Below, one piece after another: positions 1-11,388 of a stretch of DNA of 64,000 nucleotides. The position numbers and the translations under genes were made by a program. A model generated the notes under the pieces. That model saw only the letters and a list, made by a program, of their open reading frames with translations, ran no database searches and had not been told where the DNA came from. The stretch's first letter is position 1; every line of letters begins with the position of its first letter. Origin of the DNA: Scleroderma bovista (Eukaryota; Basidiomycota; Agaricomycetes; Boletales; Sclerodermataceae); contig JAYMGJ010000309.1 in NCBI GenBank assembly GCA_037178675.1, positions 1 to 64,000 of the forward strand, written 5' to 3'.

Positions 1-435
1 CGTCTTGCCTGTCAAAGGGTCTTCGACGGCACGAGCCAAGATATCAGATCCAACGTATCGTGCGAAGTGCTTTGACTTGCTGCTAGATGTGGCGCTCGAG
101 ACGCCAAGGAAGCTTGGGAGACCCGGTGCGAATAGGTTTTCGACTTCCGACAGCTCGCATGGACGTTCGACAAACTTGTCCATCCAAGGGCGATATGCCT
201 CATAATTTGTTAGAGGGACCAGGCGACGGAAGTTAGATAGGACGCTTGTATCTTTTTTAGTGTCCTTATCTGCGATAGCCGACCGGAAGTCTGCGAGGTC
301 GGATGTGGAGGAGGCATAGCGGGAAGTGATATTGGCCCCTATTATATTCTGCAAACGACGGTTTTCTGAGTCTTTCAAAGAATCCACAAGCTGGGGAGGT
401 AGGGAAGTCAGCGGATACACGGTAGGGGAGCTCAT
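1..435 (-). CDS. GH3-type acyl-acid amido synthetase, copy 1 (N-terminal part, cut by window edge)
   Basis: The minus-strand frame opens at the ATG at 435 and runs uninterrupted for 145 codons to the window edge. It matches the first exon of the intact paralogues (MSSPTVYPLTSLPPQL; later NYEAYRPWMDKFVERP, then CELSEVENLFAPGLP). GH3 enzymes adenylate a carboxylic acid with ATP and transfer it to an amino acid, probably in the cytosol. The Ser/Thr-rich ATP motif reads SSATSSSKSKHF, where the other group-A copies have SSSTSGSKPKHF, so the usual Gly and Pro are replaced by Ser. The other exons lie outside the window, so intactness is unknown. Family assignment is from recognised motifs and close similarity to the complete copies. 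Confidence 0.85.
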   Translation of the reverse strand, partial: MSSPTVYPLTSLPPQLVDSLKDSENRRLQNIIGANITSRYASSTSDLADFRSAIADKDTKKDTSVLSNFRRLVPLTNYEAYRPWMDKFVERPCELSEVENLFAPGLPSFLGVSSATSSSKSKHFARYVGSDILARAVEDPLTGKT

Positions 436-496
436 TAGCAGGGTAAGTTGGTGTTCGGGAATTAATAGGTAGCAGAACGCCCGTAGCCCTCCGTAG

Positions 497-514
497 TCCT
501 CTTTATATGCCTAA
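497..514 (-). promoter_or_regulatory. Probable core promoter of GH3 copy 1
   Basis: About 60-80 bases upstream of the start codon the plus strand reads tcctctttatatgcctaa. On the coding strand this is a TATA-like element followed by AGGA. A related block lies at a similar distance upstream of copies 3, 4, 6 and 7. Confidence 0.4.
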
Positions 515-671
515 AGCCAGCGATTTTTGCCTGACTTGGACTGGCTTGGCTGAAATCGGTTATCACAAATTTCCCGGTGTCCCAATACATAAATAAATGG
601 AGGTATCTTTCTGGATGAGTGGCCACTAGTGGCGCCACCTCATGTTTGGCTTCGCGGATGCTGTGCGGTTG

Positions 672-1142
672 TCAAGTGGTCAAGTGTGCGAGTGATTGGT
701 CAAGTTCTCCACTTCGCAATTTTCGATGCATTGAGATAGAGCGCGTAGTTACTCGCCTATTAATAGTGATTTTCCGATAACAGTTAAAGGAATGCTCACT
801 AGCTATCTGACATATCAGCAGGAAAGATGGGTGGTGAGTTATGAGACCCACTCCTGGAGCTACACAAATAATGTGTTCGACGAAGTTGGCCATCCAAGGA
901 CGGTAGGCCACATAATTTGTACGAGGGATGAGACGACGAAAGTCAAATAGGACGGTTATATCTTCTTCCATATCCATGTTTGCGATAGCTAGCCGGACAT
1001 CTGCATCTGTGAGGTGGGATGTGGAGGAAGCACAACGGAGGGTGATATTGGCCTCTATTATATTCCGTCTGTGGCCTCTTTTATCCCAGCTACAAGCTGG
1101 GGAGAGAGCGAAGAGAGCGATTCTACATACTGCGGTAGTCAT
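672..1142 (-). pseudogene. GH3 relic (internal deletion)
   Basis: The minus-strand frame between about 1075 and 780 keeps diluted GH3 exon-1 sequence (NIIEANITLRCASSTSHL, then NYVAYRPWMANFVEH). It then jumps directly into what is exon 2 in intact copies (VGLITHHPSFLLI against TGLITHHRSFLLI). The ATP motif, the rest of exon 1 and intron 1 are deleted, and no C-terminal half follows. This is an old broken duplicate of the neighbouring array. The limits are approximate. Confidence 0.75.
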
Positions 1143-1918
1143 TCGTAGGCCTTGGTTTGACGCTTATCGGGGAATTAATGGGTTATGGTAATAACCTGGT
1201 ACTCCAGAACTTTGTCACTGTCGCCATGAAGATCGTTACTTCTGGCACTAAAAGTCGGCAAGCATCATGCGCGTGGTATAATCGGGGTGGCCATCTATGT
1301 AGAGATGGTAGGTCAAGTGACCCAGAGCGGAGTGTGATGTGAACTGGAGGACGAGGACATTCATAAAGGGGCACAGCGCAGTATTGGCGTCCGTACCAGC
1401 AATTACAACTGATGCAGCGTTGACCAACCTGATAACGTGGCCAGCGTGGCCCTTCTGTTCTAGGTCCTGTGGTAACTGGTGAAAAAATAGTGAATGGCAC
1501 TGTTAAACCTACAAGGACCACGATGAAGTGATGCCAGTCGAGGAGTGGGTGGCATCCGGGAAGCCCTTGTTGACTGTATGTACTTCGCAGATATTTATAT
1601 GCGCCCAATCAAAAGGCCATACTTGGTGGTTTCCTTTTTTGTTGAATACAAGTACGTCCATCGTGTGCTGGCAAAGTCGAACATATATTCCACTAAGATG
1701 GCTGGGGCCATGTGGCCCATCTACAAGAAAAAATCTGTGTGTACTGCGCATTTCTGATGGGTTAATTTACTACCATGGCAGATCTGCGGTAAACTAACAT
1801 CGGATGACTGCAACAAGTCCCGATCTCTTCCTTATGTAACTCCAAATATCCTCCGCGCTTGCTTATAGAGGAGGTTAGCGTCCTTCCCCTCTCCCTGCTC
1901 TTTGTTCCACACCACAAC
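1143..1918. other. Intergenic stretch without a supported gene
   Basis: Several overlapping open frames of 60-140 codons exist on both strands, but none resembles a known protein or a GH3 exon. A plus-strand frame at 1545-1757 has a few aromatic/basic clusters but no recognisable domain. The last 100 bases are the 5' flank of the transporter gene. Confidence 0.5.
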
Positions 1919-3945
1919 ATGGCGGACGAAGAGAAAATGGCCTCCCTGACCGAGAAACGCGAGACCGTCGTCCCTGCAACCCCAGAGGAGGAGAAAAAAC
2001 TCGTCAGAAAGCTCGACAGAGCCATCCTGCCAATAGCTTGTCTCCTCTATCTCCTCGCCTGTGGGTTCGCCTCTTTTCCCAGTCGATCAGAGGCTCACCC
2101 ACCCCAATAGACCTTGATCGCACCAACCTTGGTAACGCTCGCCTTCAAGGTCTTCCTCAGGAAGTCCTTGGTGGTGACCCGACGGGCCTTCTCTATGAAT
2201 GGGTTTTCTCTGCCTTCTACTTCTCATACGTACGTCCCTGTGACTCACGATGACGGTATCTCCGTACTTCCCCTATCCTTTAGATCCTTTGCCAGGTCCC
2301 AGCTACCGTGCTCTCCAAACTTTTCGCGCCTTCTTACTGGATTGCAATCATGGCAATTGGATGGGGGATCTGTTCTACCCTACAGGTAAGCAGTATGGCG
2401 CCCGACCTCAGGGCCCATCCTCACCACAGCTCATTAGTCTTCCGCATTCAACATGGCTGGTCTCGTCGTATGTCGTGTTGGACTTGGTATATTCGAAGCC
2501 GGATTTGGCCCTGCGATCCCTCTTTACTTTTGTGAGCTATATTTCGACCACCTTCTGCCTTTGGTCTCACAGACATCGCAGCTCTTTTCTACACCAAGCA
2601 TGAACTCGGTCTCCGACTGGGGTACTGGTTTGGTTTTGCCGCCATAGCTGGTGCATTCGGTGGTCTCATCGCATTCGGGGTTCAGCACATCAAATTCGGT
2701 CTCAACAGCGAAAGCGACTGGAAAATATTGTTCCTCATTGAGGTACATCGCCTCTACGGTTCATCCCTCGACTCTTCAGTGTAACTGTATGTTTTCAGGG
2801 CATTCCCGCCATTCTTCTTGGTGTCATTACATCGTTTGCTCTCCCCAACCGCCCGGAATCCACCAGGATCTTCAATGAACGTGAGCGGGACGTTGCTCTG
2901 GAACGTGGCGCCCGCGGAACGAAAGCTGACCGCGGTGCTGTCATCAACAAAAGTGAGGCCAATCATCTATCTTCACATGCTTAGCCGCCGCTTAATGTCT
3001 TCACAGAGCACATCCTTGCCGCAATCACTGACTGGCGTGTCCTGACTTGTGGCATGATATATTTTGGTTTGAATTGCGCCCTTGCTAGCATCTCCGCTTT
3101 TCTGCCAACCATTATCAAGACATTCGGATACAGTAAGTGTACCTCGTGATGTCTATTTTTGTCTCACTGTTCCATCAAACTTTTAGCCAACGCCCTTGCT
3201 CAGCTCCTTACTGTCCCTCCATATGTTGTCGGCGCCATCGTGCTCTGTTCTACTGCATATGTGACGGATAGGCTTCAGAGTCGTGGCCTGGCTGTTTCAG
3301 GCGCATGCCTTGTTGGGACTATTGGTAGGTTAACATACTCTTCGCTTGACGGTGCCTAATCCATTTGCACAACGAACGATAGGGTATCTCCTCGTTGTTC
3401 TTGTGCCCCACAACATGCATGTCAGGTACTTTGCTGTTTTCCTCATCACTTCGGGCACCTATACTGCTATTGGCGTTATCATTGCGTGGTGTGAGTATAT
3501 CTATTTCGTAGATCAAATTACAGTGCTAAATATGACACCAGTTGCACATAACCTTGGCTCTGAGACTAAGAAAGCTGCTGGAATACCCATGTTCATGGCT
3601 ATCGGCCAGTGCGGTTCCGTGTTGGGAGCCAACATATACCCCTCCAGTGATGGCCCTCGATACCTGTGAGTTTATTATGCGCTCACGCCTGCTGATGCCT
3701 CATGTCCAATAGGCGTGGATTCACTATCACGTGTGCCCTTCAGGCGTGGGCGACGGTATGTGCGATCATCCTTTACATCTCGTACAAGCGGGACAACCAG
3801 CAAAGGGACGCGCTCTATGGAAAGCCTGACCCTGATGCAACGGTCGACACTAGCAAATTGGCTGACAAAGTTTGTTACTCCTCTCCTTATATGCACCTGA
3901 CTTACCGAGTGATATCAGGCCCCGATGTTCCGGTATATCCCATAA
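1919..3945 (+). CDS. MFS transporter, anion:cation symporter (Dal5/TNA1-like) family
   Basis: Twelve exons join in frame to 483 codons plus stop: 1919-2060, 2111-2229, 2284-2385, 2438-2531, 2582-2742, 2799-2952, 3007-3132, 3187-3324, 3383-3490, 3542-3665, 3713-3869, 3919-3945. All eleven introns are GT-AG and about 46-58 nt. The product has an acidic N-terminus, then the family signature YLDRTNLGNARLQGLP in helix 1, GLGIFEAGFGPAIPLYF in the fourth to fifth helix region, and a C-terminal half from about residue 257 (WRVLTCGMIYFGLNCAL). It ends in a short basic tail with FRYIP. These carriers are plasma-membrane proton symporters for organic anions such as nicotinate, allantoate or pantothenate. 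The substrate here is unknown, and position beside GH3 genes suggests, but does not prove, a carboxylic acid. No disruption seen. Confidence 0.92.
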
Positions 3946-5754
3946 ACTCTGGACCACAGTTCAAAAATTGTAACTACGCTTCACCTGACCGCAAGGAATT
4001 TCGGGTGTATCTCTCCTGTTGTATCCCTTTGTAGTAATCTCGCCCGTTTACTGTAATTGTTTTAAGTAACTCCATGTCCTTTCTTCCCATTACTTACAGT
4101 AAATAAATCGGCCTCACGCTTTAATAATTGTAGGAATAGAAAGATCACTGTAACATTGCGTTTCCGCATCTACAATCAATGTGCCTTGCTTCAATGGTGT
4201 GCAATTGCACGTAACGACGGATTGCGGCAAGTATGGTTAAGTAAGTCAGGTGCTCAGTCAGGGATTTTGAACCTCCAGCGGCGAAGGCACGTTGAGTAAG
4301 ATGTAAGTACTAGGCGGCCGAAGTCCAATTTGATCTCTAGAAGCGCAGATCGGACACTGGCCTATTTATATCAATCTGCCACTCCCAAGATCCGGGGCTC
4401 TCCAACGACAAGTGACAGTCTGAGTGAAGCTGAGGGGTGAGCAAGATGTTGCTGTGTGAGTCCCTGTGTGGCCCCCGCCTCGAATATGCAGCTTCGTGGA
4501 CGAGAAGGAAACATCAGGAATCAATGTAATCACGAGATCCAAGGACGATTCTTACCCATTCCAATTACTTTCATCTAGCGGGAAGAAGACATGCCATGTA
4601 TGTCAGAATATTAGGTGCTACACATATGTCAAACTCACAAGACACTTTGATCATTTGATTAATAGTTATTGCCTTTGATATATTACTAGTCGTACCCGGT
4701 AATACCATCGCGTTTGGACTTGGGTCGCACCCGTGATCCTTAGCGCCCGCGAATTCTAACAATGTATCGTAGAACTTACCTGTGTCGTATTATCTCATAC
4801 GACTGCACTGCTATGTTCGCTCATGCAATGCCCGTATGTGTAATAGGCAGAGCTAACTAGATGAATTGCGGGCTAGTGAGACCGGTCGTCGGGGGTTGTG
4901 TTTTGTTTGGAACCGTCCGGGAATTCCTGACAAGTCGAGTTACAGAAATAACCACGAGATGATAAGGAAGAGACCTAGTGAACCCCTAATGGTGGATTGA
5001 TTGAATCCTCATTTGACAACTCGCTCCGGGCTCCCCGGGGCCCCAGGTCTCAACTCGTAGTCATCGGCCAGATATCCAACCGTCGTATGTGTAGGCTGTC
5101 CATTTCGTTTGCATTTCCCTAGTTCGGATCCGCCCGTTCCGGTGACCTACAGATGTTCGGATTTCTTTGATAGAAACGTCCTGGGAATGGATGGAACCGA
5201 AACCAGTATTCGACTCTCCTCGAACTTCGCAGGTGGGAAGGAGCCTGACTGTTCCTGTGCTCTGAGATGTTGACTCGTCAAATTCGACGCAGTATTCTGA
5301 TTCATTGCGAGACACTGAACGGAAGGCGTCGACTGATCCTACATTCGAGCTGCTGGGGAGCATTGCAAGAGTATCCGGGTGTAACCTCGCTGGGAAGCAA
5401 CAAAGACGATGTGCGAAGAAAGGGACAGACAGATCGAAGAAGTGGGTGATGCTAGACCGTGTAATTTGATCCCGCGGAGTGGTGAGTTGCCTATTATGAC
5501 TCCGCGGAGCGAAGGGCAAGGAAATCAAATACATAGTACAACCAGTAGGATTTGGCCCTCGGTGCAGATTCGCCTACTGTCACAACTTTAATTGCGTTCA
5601 AAGTTTACTGAATGGCATATACAGATACGGGCAGACTCATTCCTGCCACCTGCAGTCATTTGTACATCAAGTAATGTTCGCAGTCGATACAATTGTAAGT
5701 GGACCAAGTCCATTCATACATGGTGAATTGCTCACTGTGGCTAGTAAGCGGCAA
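3946..5754. other. Intergenic region between transporter and GH3 copy 2
   Basis: No supported gene. A 157-codon minus frame at 5061-5534 is rich in Ser, Arg and Thr and resembles nothing I know. A short inverted repeat (ccgcggagt / actccgcgg) lies near 5472-5508. Bases 5687-5700 (cgatacaattgtaa) belong to the conserved 3' flank of the GH3 copies. Confidence 0.5.
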
Positions 5755-7838
5755 TTACAATTCCGTCACGACTCTCTCCGTCAGCCATTCAGTAGAATCC
5801 GGGTCCACCATCACAATGGGAACCTTGATCTGACCAACGCCGGTATTCAGCTTTTCCCCTCGCCATTGCCGATAATCTGCAAATGTCCCAGGTTTAACGA
5901 TTCGGATCGTAAGCACACGTAGTCGGCCTGTGTCGAATGCACGCTGATGATTATCATTTGTCGACAAAAGTACTTCGAAAGCTTTCTGCCGCGCTGTGTT
6001 GGCATTGGGACCTATGGCAACCGCATGAACATCCTGTGCAGAGTCGCAAAACGGAGATGAAGCCATACCAGTATCGCCTGTAATTTCGAGGATAATGCCC
6101 ACAGTCTCCGGAAGCTCGCGTCGATCAAGGACAGTCGTGAACTCTTGCACCTGCAACATGCCCTCTTCGTTAATCGCCTGAGTCACTTTCACGAGATCTG
6201 CCTCCGTAATTGCGGCATACGGGAATCTGATTGCTAAACTATGGAAATATGAATTGCAATGAATCAGCAGTGGTTGATCTATTACCTTGTTCTACTCACT
6301 TTTTACGCCCATGGTACCTGAATGTCGGTGAACCGTTGCGCGGATCGAAGCCAATGATGCGAAGGACATCATCTATGACATATCTCCAAAGCCCATCCCT
6401 TGTCGTGACCACGGGTTGATATAATTTTCCGGGCTGCAGCTTCCACTGCGACAGCCCTGTACGTTTAGAGACACCTGGAACACAGACAAAGATACGTACC
6501 GCCTGTCTTATGTTTCCATGCGACTGGTTGTCCACTACATCCAGATACTCCACGACATCTTTGGTATCGACCACGAAGGTTTCAGTGTCTTCGGGGTTCA
6601 GGGGCCGGGCTAGGAGGCACTCTGTGCATGCGTATCCAGGGCTCCTTACGACGACATTCGGTCCAATCACTGACCTAGCCTGACCGTAATGAGAACAGTC
6701 TACTGGCAAGACCACGTGGGGATCATCACCATAGGTAATGTGGTCGCGAATGTACCACTACAGACGCAAATCAGCGTCCTAAGTTTCGGCCAAACGCGCG
6801 GAGCCCACGCAGGACAGGATAACGGAGGCCCTATGCTCCTAAGTTCCTCCGCACGTTGTGGATCAGCGCGCATGTTAACCTGGTAACGTCAGCATCCTTC
6901 ATTAGCTGAGCACCTTATAAAGGCCTACCTGTAGGTGAATCCGGACGTGGTCTATATGACCAATATCGGGAATGATCCCATCTCGTATGCTGGACAGGAG
7001 CATGTCCCACTCTTCCTGCATGTAGGACATCATATCCATGAACAACGTAACAATTGTCATGGCAATTCGCTCCAAAGTGGGATTGGCTAACGCAAACAGG
7101 GCATGGATTAGCAAGAAAGATCGATGGTGAGTTATGAGACCCGTCGCCCACGGAGCAGCATGACCGGGCACTATACAAACAGTAACATGTATCAACGACC
7201 ATCCATTGCACGATTTGGCCAAATGGATACTCACTCATATTTGCCATGCGGGTGTTGTCTGTTTCGACAGGCCATTGAAAAGTGTTGCGCATGAACCCAG
7301 CAGAGCCGATACAGATAGGAATCCTCTTCACGACCTCCCCAGATTCTGTTGTAATATCCAGGATATCTCTGTAGCTCAGCGAGAAAATAGCAGCCGTCAT
7401 GCCCAACGAGGGGCCTGCGCCCGCAACCACTTCAGCAAAAAGCAAGTTGGATTCCGAGTATCGTGCAAAGTGCTTGGGCTTGCTGCCGGATGTGGAGCTA
7501 GAGACGCCGAGGTAGTTGGGAAGACCTGGTGCAAGCAGATTCTCGACTTCCGACAGCTTGCACGGGCGTTCCATGAACTTGGCCAGCCAAGGGCGGTATG
7601 CTTCATAGTCCGTGAGAGGAACGAGGTGACGGAAGTCGGACAGAGTAGTAGAATCCTCTTTCACGTCCTTATCTGCGATAGCCAACCGGAAGTCTGTGAG
7701 GTGGGGCGAAGAGCAGGCATAACAGGAGGTGATATTGGCCCTTATTATGTTGTGCAAGTGACGGTCTGTTTCCTCTTTCAAGGCAGCTGATAGCTGAGGA
7801 GGTAGGGAGGTGAGCGGGTATAATGTGAGGGTACTCAT
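5755..7838 (-). CDS. GH3-type acyl-acid amido synthetase, copy 2 (group A, intact)
   Basis: Seven exons on the minus strand: 7838-7235, 7170-6929, 6879-6730, 6679-6500, 6445-6300, 6238-6069, 6011-5755. They join to 582 codons plus TAA, normal for GH3 enzymes. ATP motif I (SSSTSGSKPKHFARY) is near residues 113-127. The second adenylation motif is SPGYACTECLL near residue 345, where plant enzymes have YASSEC. The C-terminal lobe carries LEITGD and IRIVKPGTFADYR. The last intron (6068-6012) is 57 nt, free of stops and a multiple of three, so a retained-intron form would add 19 residues. I infer it is spliced because the equivalent group-B intron is not a multiple of three. GH3 proteins conjugate acyl acids such as auxin or jasmonate to amino acids; the fungal substrate is unknown. 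Confidence 0.9.
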
Positions 7839-8364
7839 TGCTAGCAGAGTCAGTCAGTGTACTGCTAGTCAGCATCTGCATGCGCCGCCGACAGTCAAAG
7901 TGCCTTCCGGTTTCCAAACGAGTGGCCGCTGGCCTTGGAACTTCGAAACTGTTTGTCGACCTTATTGAATGACTAGTTGTTCGTGAGGTTGACTAGGAGT
8001 CTGAGGCTGCTTGAGTCACTAGAGATTGCGAGCATGAATACGAGCAATGCACACACGACGGCGCGATGGCAAGTGTAGACGACTGAGCTAGCGTGCATAA
8101 GATCAGATGCTTGCTTCAATTGCTACACTGCAAGTTCAGGGCTATGTACATAAGAGGGACTTGATTGTACTGTGGCAAACATAGGTACACAGATATATCA
8201 CAACATAACCGTTAGTTTAACTTTGACTGGTTCATCATTCCTCGTTTCCAGTTTAAGACGACGACGGAAACAGCCTGGCAAGCCAGCGTCCAATCCGCTT
8301 AGTCTTCCCCAGGCAAACCGAAGACTCTGGGGAATACGGTTGACTGAGAGTACACTTTAGCCTC
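7839..8364. other. Divergent intergenic region, GH3 copy 2 / second transporter
   Basis: No gene seen. It lies between two divergently transcribed starts (7838 minus, 8365 plus) and should hold both promoters. The GGTCC/TATA block present upstream of copies 3, 4, 6 and 7 is not found here. Confidence 0.4.
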
Positions 8365-10801
8365 ATGTCTCCCTCAAGGACATCTAGCGAGACCCCTCAT
8401 TCTGGGCATCGTGGAGACAACGTCGGAACTGCTGCAGTCGATGATGGCGAAGACCATGCCAACGAAGTGACATCATGGAAAAAGCGCCCATGGTGGAAAA
8501 GACCCTCGCCGTATTGGTGAGTGACTTGTCATACACCAAACCAGCAGCATTTCCTGCAACTTCGTTCGTTTCTTCAAGGATAGTCTGTGGCGTACCCTTA
8601 AGTTCGATTGGTTATTCGGCCGCGTTCGCTCCAAGAGTGGAAGTGTACACGCAATTGGTATGTCGCGTGCAGAAACCCGAATACTTTCTGGACAGCCCTC
8701 CTTCACTGTTCAGCCAGCCTCTTATCTCACATACAGCTCAAGTATTTACCACCAGTCCCACCAAGACTGGCGCTGTTGATGACCCTTCATACTTGTTTAT
8801 TCCAAATACAATTTATGAAGACCCAGAAACCAGGAAGAAATGCACCACGGACCCTGACGTGCAGGCAACGGTCGCGAGGTTATCAGCGAGTATGCCTCAT
8901 GCTATCTACAGTATAAGTGCTTGTTCTCATCTCATGATAGCATTGGCTACCACTATGGGGATCCTGAATTGCTTAGTCGCAGGCTGGTGGGGATCGGTAG
9001 GTCTCTGCCGTGACTGACAGCACATTGTTGGTAACCTGCAGACAGTTCTGTGACCGTTATGGGAGACGTGTTGGGTTAGTGGCGTGTATCGTTGGCCAGT
9101 TGCTGACGGAATTAGTGTTCATCATCACGGCAAACTTTGTGGACTATCTTCCAGGCAGTTACTGGTTTCTTCTGACTGGATTTGTCATAGAAGGTTTGTT
9201 AGGGGGTGAGTACCAGGTCTGCCCTACCTTCACGCACCATCTCACTGCCAGCTGGTAAGCTTTCCTACATGGTCTACTGCCAACAACGCATATGTAGCAG
9301 ATACTACCAACCCGCCCTCACGGTTGGTTTTTTTAAGGCTCGTGTTCCACTCATGCTAACGGGTATTTACAGATCACGCATGTTTTCCTTGGCCTTTGGC
9401 CTTCTCTTTGTCGGATATGCAGCTGGACCGCTCATTGGAGGAGTCACCATCCGCATGACAGGGTCCACGTTGTCTGTATTCTAACTGGCCGCTACCCTAC
9501 ATTTCATCTATACTCTTCTCCTCATCTTCGTCCTTCCTGAATCGCTTACAAAAGTTAGGGCGCGTAACGCGCGTCTTCGTCACAAGGCAGAAAAGGAAAT
9601 GAACATGAATGTGTCTACTAGGTCGCATATTTTGAAGGAAGCCACCAGATTCCTGGATGTACTGGCGGTTTTGCGTCCCCGGGATACCATTGATAGGAAC
9701 CCGCTGAGACGACACAAGAAGGACTGGAGCTTGTTTCTCGTTGCCATCTGTTATGCGACAAGCGCAAGCATTGTGATTCAGTGTATCCTGTGTATTTCCC
9801 AGAATTGTACTGAAGGAGCAGCATCACAGGCGATGCTGCCGTTTATCTTGCAATATGGCGTTCACTTGGTCGTCGGAAACTGTATGGATGTTACCATTTG
9901 AATGTTGCTGACGAATCGTTGACAGCTCAAGTTAGGCGAACTATTATGTCTCATCCAGCGGTATCAGCCGAGCGCTGGTTTTGGTTGTTATAGTACCACG
10001 TAGGTCGCACAATGCCCAGGTGCTCCAAACGTCCTTCACCTTTGCAGTCACAATCAAATATTTGAAGGGATCCAAAGCATCCCCTACAGACACCATGCGA
10101 GGTCTCGATGAACCGAACCAGGAGACGCCGTTTAATTCATCTCATTCCCCTTCCCGTTCGCGCTCTCGCTCACGACGGCCCTTGATACGCAAGCTGACCA
10201 GCACACAGACTCAGTCATTCAAAGTAGACATCATTCTCGGACGTTGTGCGCTCGCAATTGAGATCTGCGGGTATTTACTTATGGCCGCCACAACATCTGA
10301 GGTACTCTTTGTGATTGCTACGATTATGGAATCGGTTTCAGTTGCAGTTCCCCCGATCTGCCAAGCAGTTGTAGTGGAGATATACAGCTCTGCAGACACA
10401 ACAAGGATGGGTATGGATGTAGGCAGGGACCAAGGTGAGGTGGGGAGGCTGTTCGGCGCGATGAATGTGTTGCAAGCGCTAGCGTCAGTTCGGGTTTTCT
10501 TATCGCCCTTAGTCTCTGACAGTTCACCATACACAATTCATGCAGAACGCAGATCATCGGTCCTGCGGTGTTTGGATTCGTGTACTCTCGTACCGTTGCG
10601 ACCTTCCCGCAGGCTATCATGCTCGTTTCAGCGTGTAGCTTTACAGTGGCATTTGTACTACTGGCACTTGTCAAGGTACCTGTGCCATCTGGAGGTCCTG
10701 ACCTCGATCGGGATACCGAAAACAGTGAGGGCATAGATGATGGTGAAAGCCAGGGGGTGGAGGGGCTGCTTGTGGATGTTGAAGGACGTGTTGTGTCTTG
10801 A
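8365..10801 (+). pseudogene. MFS transporter (drug:proton/HIAT1-like type), probably inactivated
   Basis: A plus-strand gene model starts MSPSRTSSETPHSGHRGD at 8365 and reaches the basic block WKKRPWWKRPSPYW before its first GT donor. Later blocks are typical of fungal MFS carriers: FAPRVEVYTQ, QFCDRYGRRVGLVACIVGQ (loop after helix 2, near 9040), STANNAYVADTTNPPSR (9278-9330), MFSLAFGLLFVGYAAGPLIGG (9379-9440, shown in pieces), ISRALVLVVIVP, and a last helix pair near 10570-10680. The tail ends at 10801. A TAA at 9482-9484 interrupts the frame inside a helix, between SVF and LAATLHFIYTL, with no good splice sites to remove it. The exon join near 9207-9250 is also out of phase. I therefore call it a pseudogene. 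A mis-modelled intron is the alternative. Confidence 0.7.
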
Positions 10802-11157
10802 CGATGAAAGTGGAACATAAGTGAAACATCCTTCGATCTGCTCTTGAACTAGATATTTTTCACTGTGTCGCAACCGGACAGCTCCTTATGTATGTCGAAG
10901 GGGAGTGGCTATAACGTCTTGTTCCAGACTACGGTAGACAAATGCCTCCTTGTTTTCTAGAACTAATGCCTTTTCTCTGGCCATGGCTAATGTGGATCCG
11001 TGTATCTAACAGCCTCACACAGTCAAGAGCCTCGTTGATAGGCCGAAAATTTGTGGTCCGACTTATACTTGTACCGGTAACTCTGATGTTCAGTGCAATC
11101 ATGTCTTCGGTTGAGGGAATCCAGTGAGTGACCCCTGGCATGGTGACTTACTATTCT

Positions 11158-11235
11158 TGCAGTTGACGAAGATGGGGTCAAAGCAGAAGCTCATACCGAA
11201 GAAGTGGCGTCTTGGAAAAGCGACCATGTTTGAAG
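11158..11235 (+). pseudogene. Short relic resembling the N-terminus of the second MFS transporter
   Basis: After a cag, the plus strand encodes VDEDGVKAEAHTEEVASWKS, which parallels AVDDGEDHANEVTSWKK in exon 1 of the transporter at 8365. The frame then degenerates and GH3 copy 3 begins 150 bases later. It suggests that transporter and GH3 were once duplicated together as a unit. The match is short. Confidence 0.4.
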
Positions 11236-11388
11236 TGACCCCCTGATGCCGGGCCTATGATATCATGCATGATGTCCACCACCAGGCACCAAGTTGACAA
11301 CGAAGTCGATATCTTAATTTTACCCCTATCACAACTTTGCCTCATGGAAACTATAGTGGAAGCCGTCAATACAATTGTGAGTTAGCGA

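Noticed and set aside
4230..4330. Possible tRNA on the minus strand (ggttcaaaatccc resembles a B box)
   Set aside because: The T-stem does not pair and no acceptor or anticodon arm could be built. Sequence near 18170 was rejected for the same reason.
5061..5534. 157-codon open frame on the minus strand
   Set aside because: No recognisable motif, composition typical of chance frames, and no splice or promoter support.
7206..7790. 194-codon plus-strand frame over GH3 copy 2
   Set aside because: It is antisense to GH3 exon 1. Equivalent antisense frames occur over the other copies because of codon composition.
9482..9484. Removing the transporter stop codon by an intron
   Set aside because: No GT-AG pair around it keeps both flanking helix-coding blocks in frame, so a nonsense change is the simpler reading.
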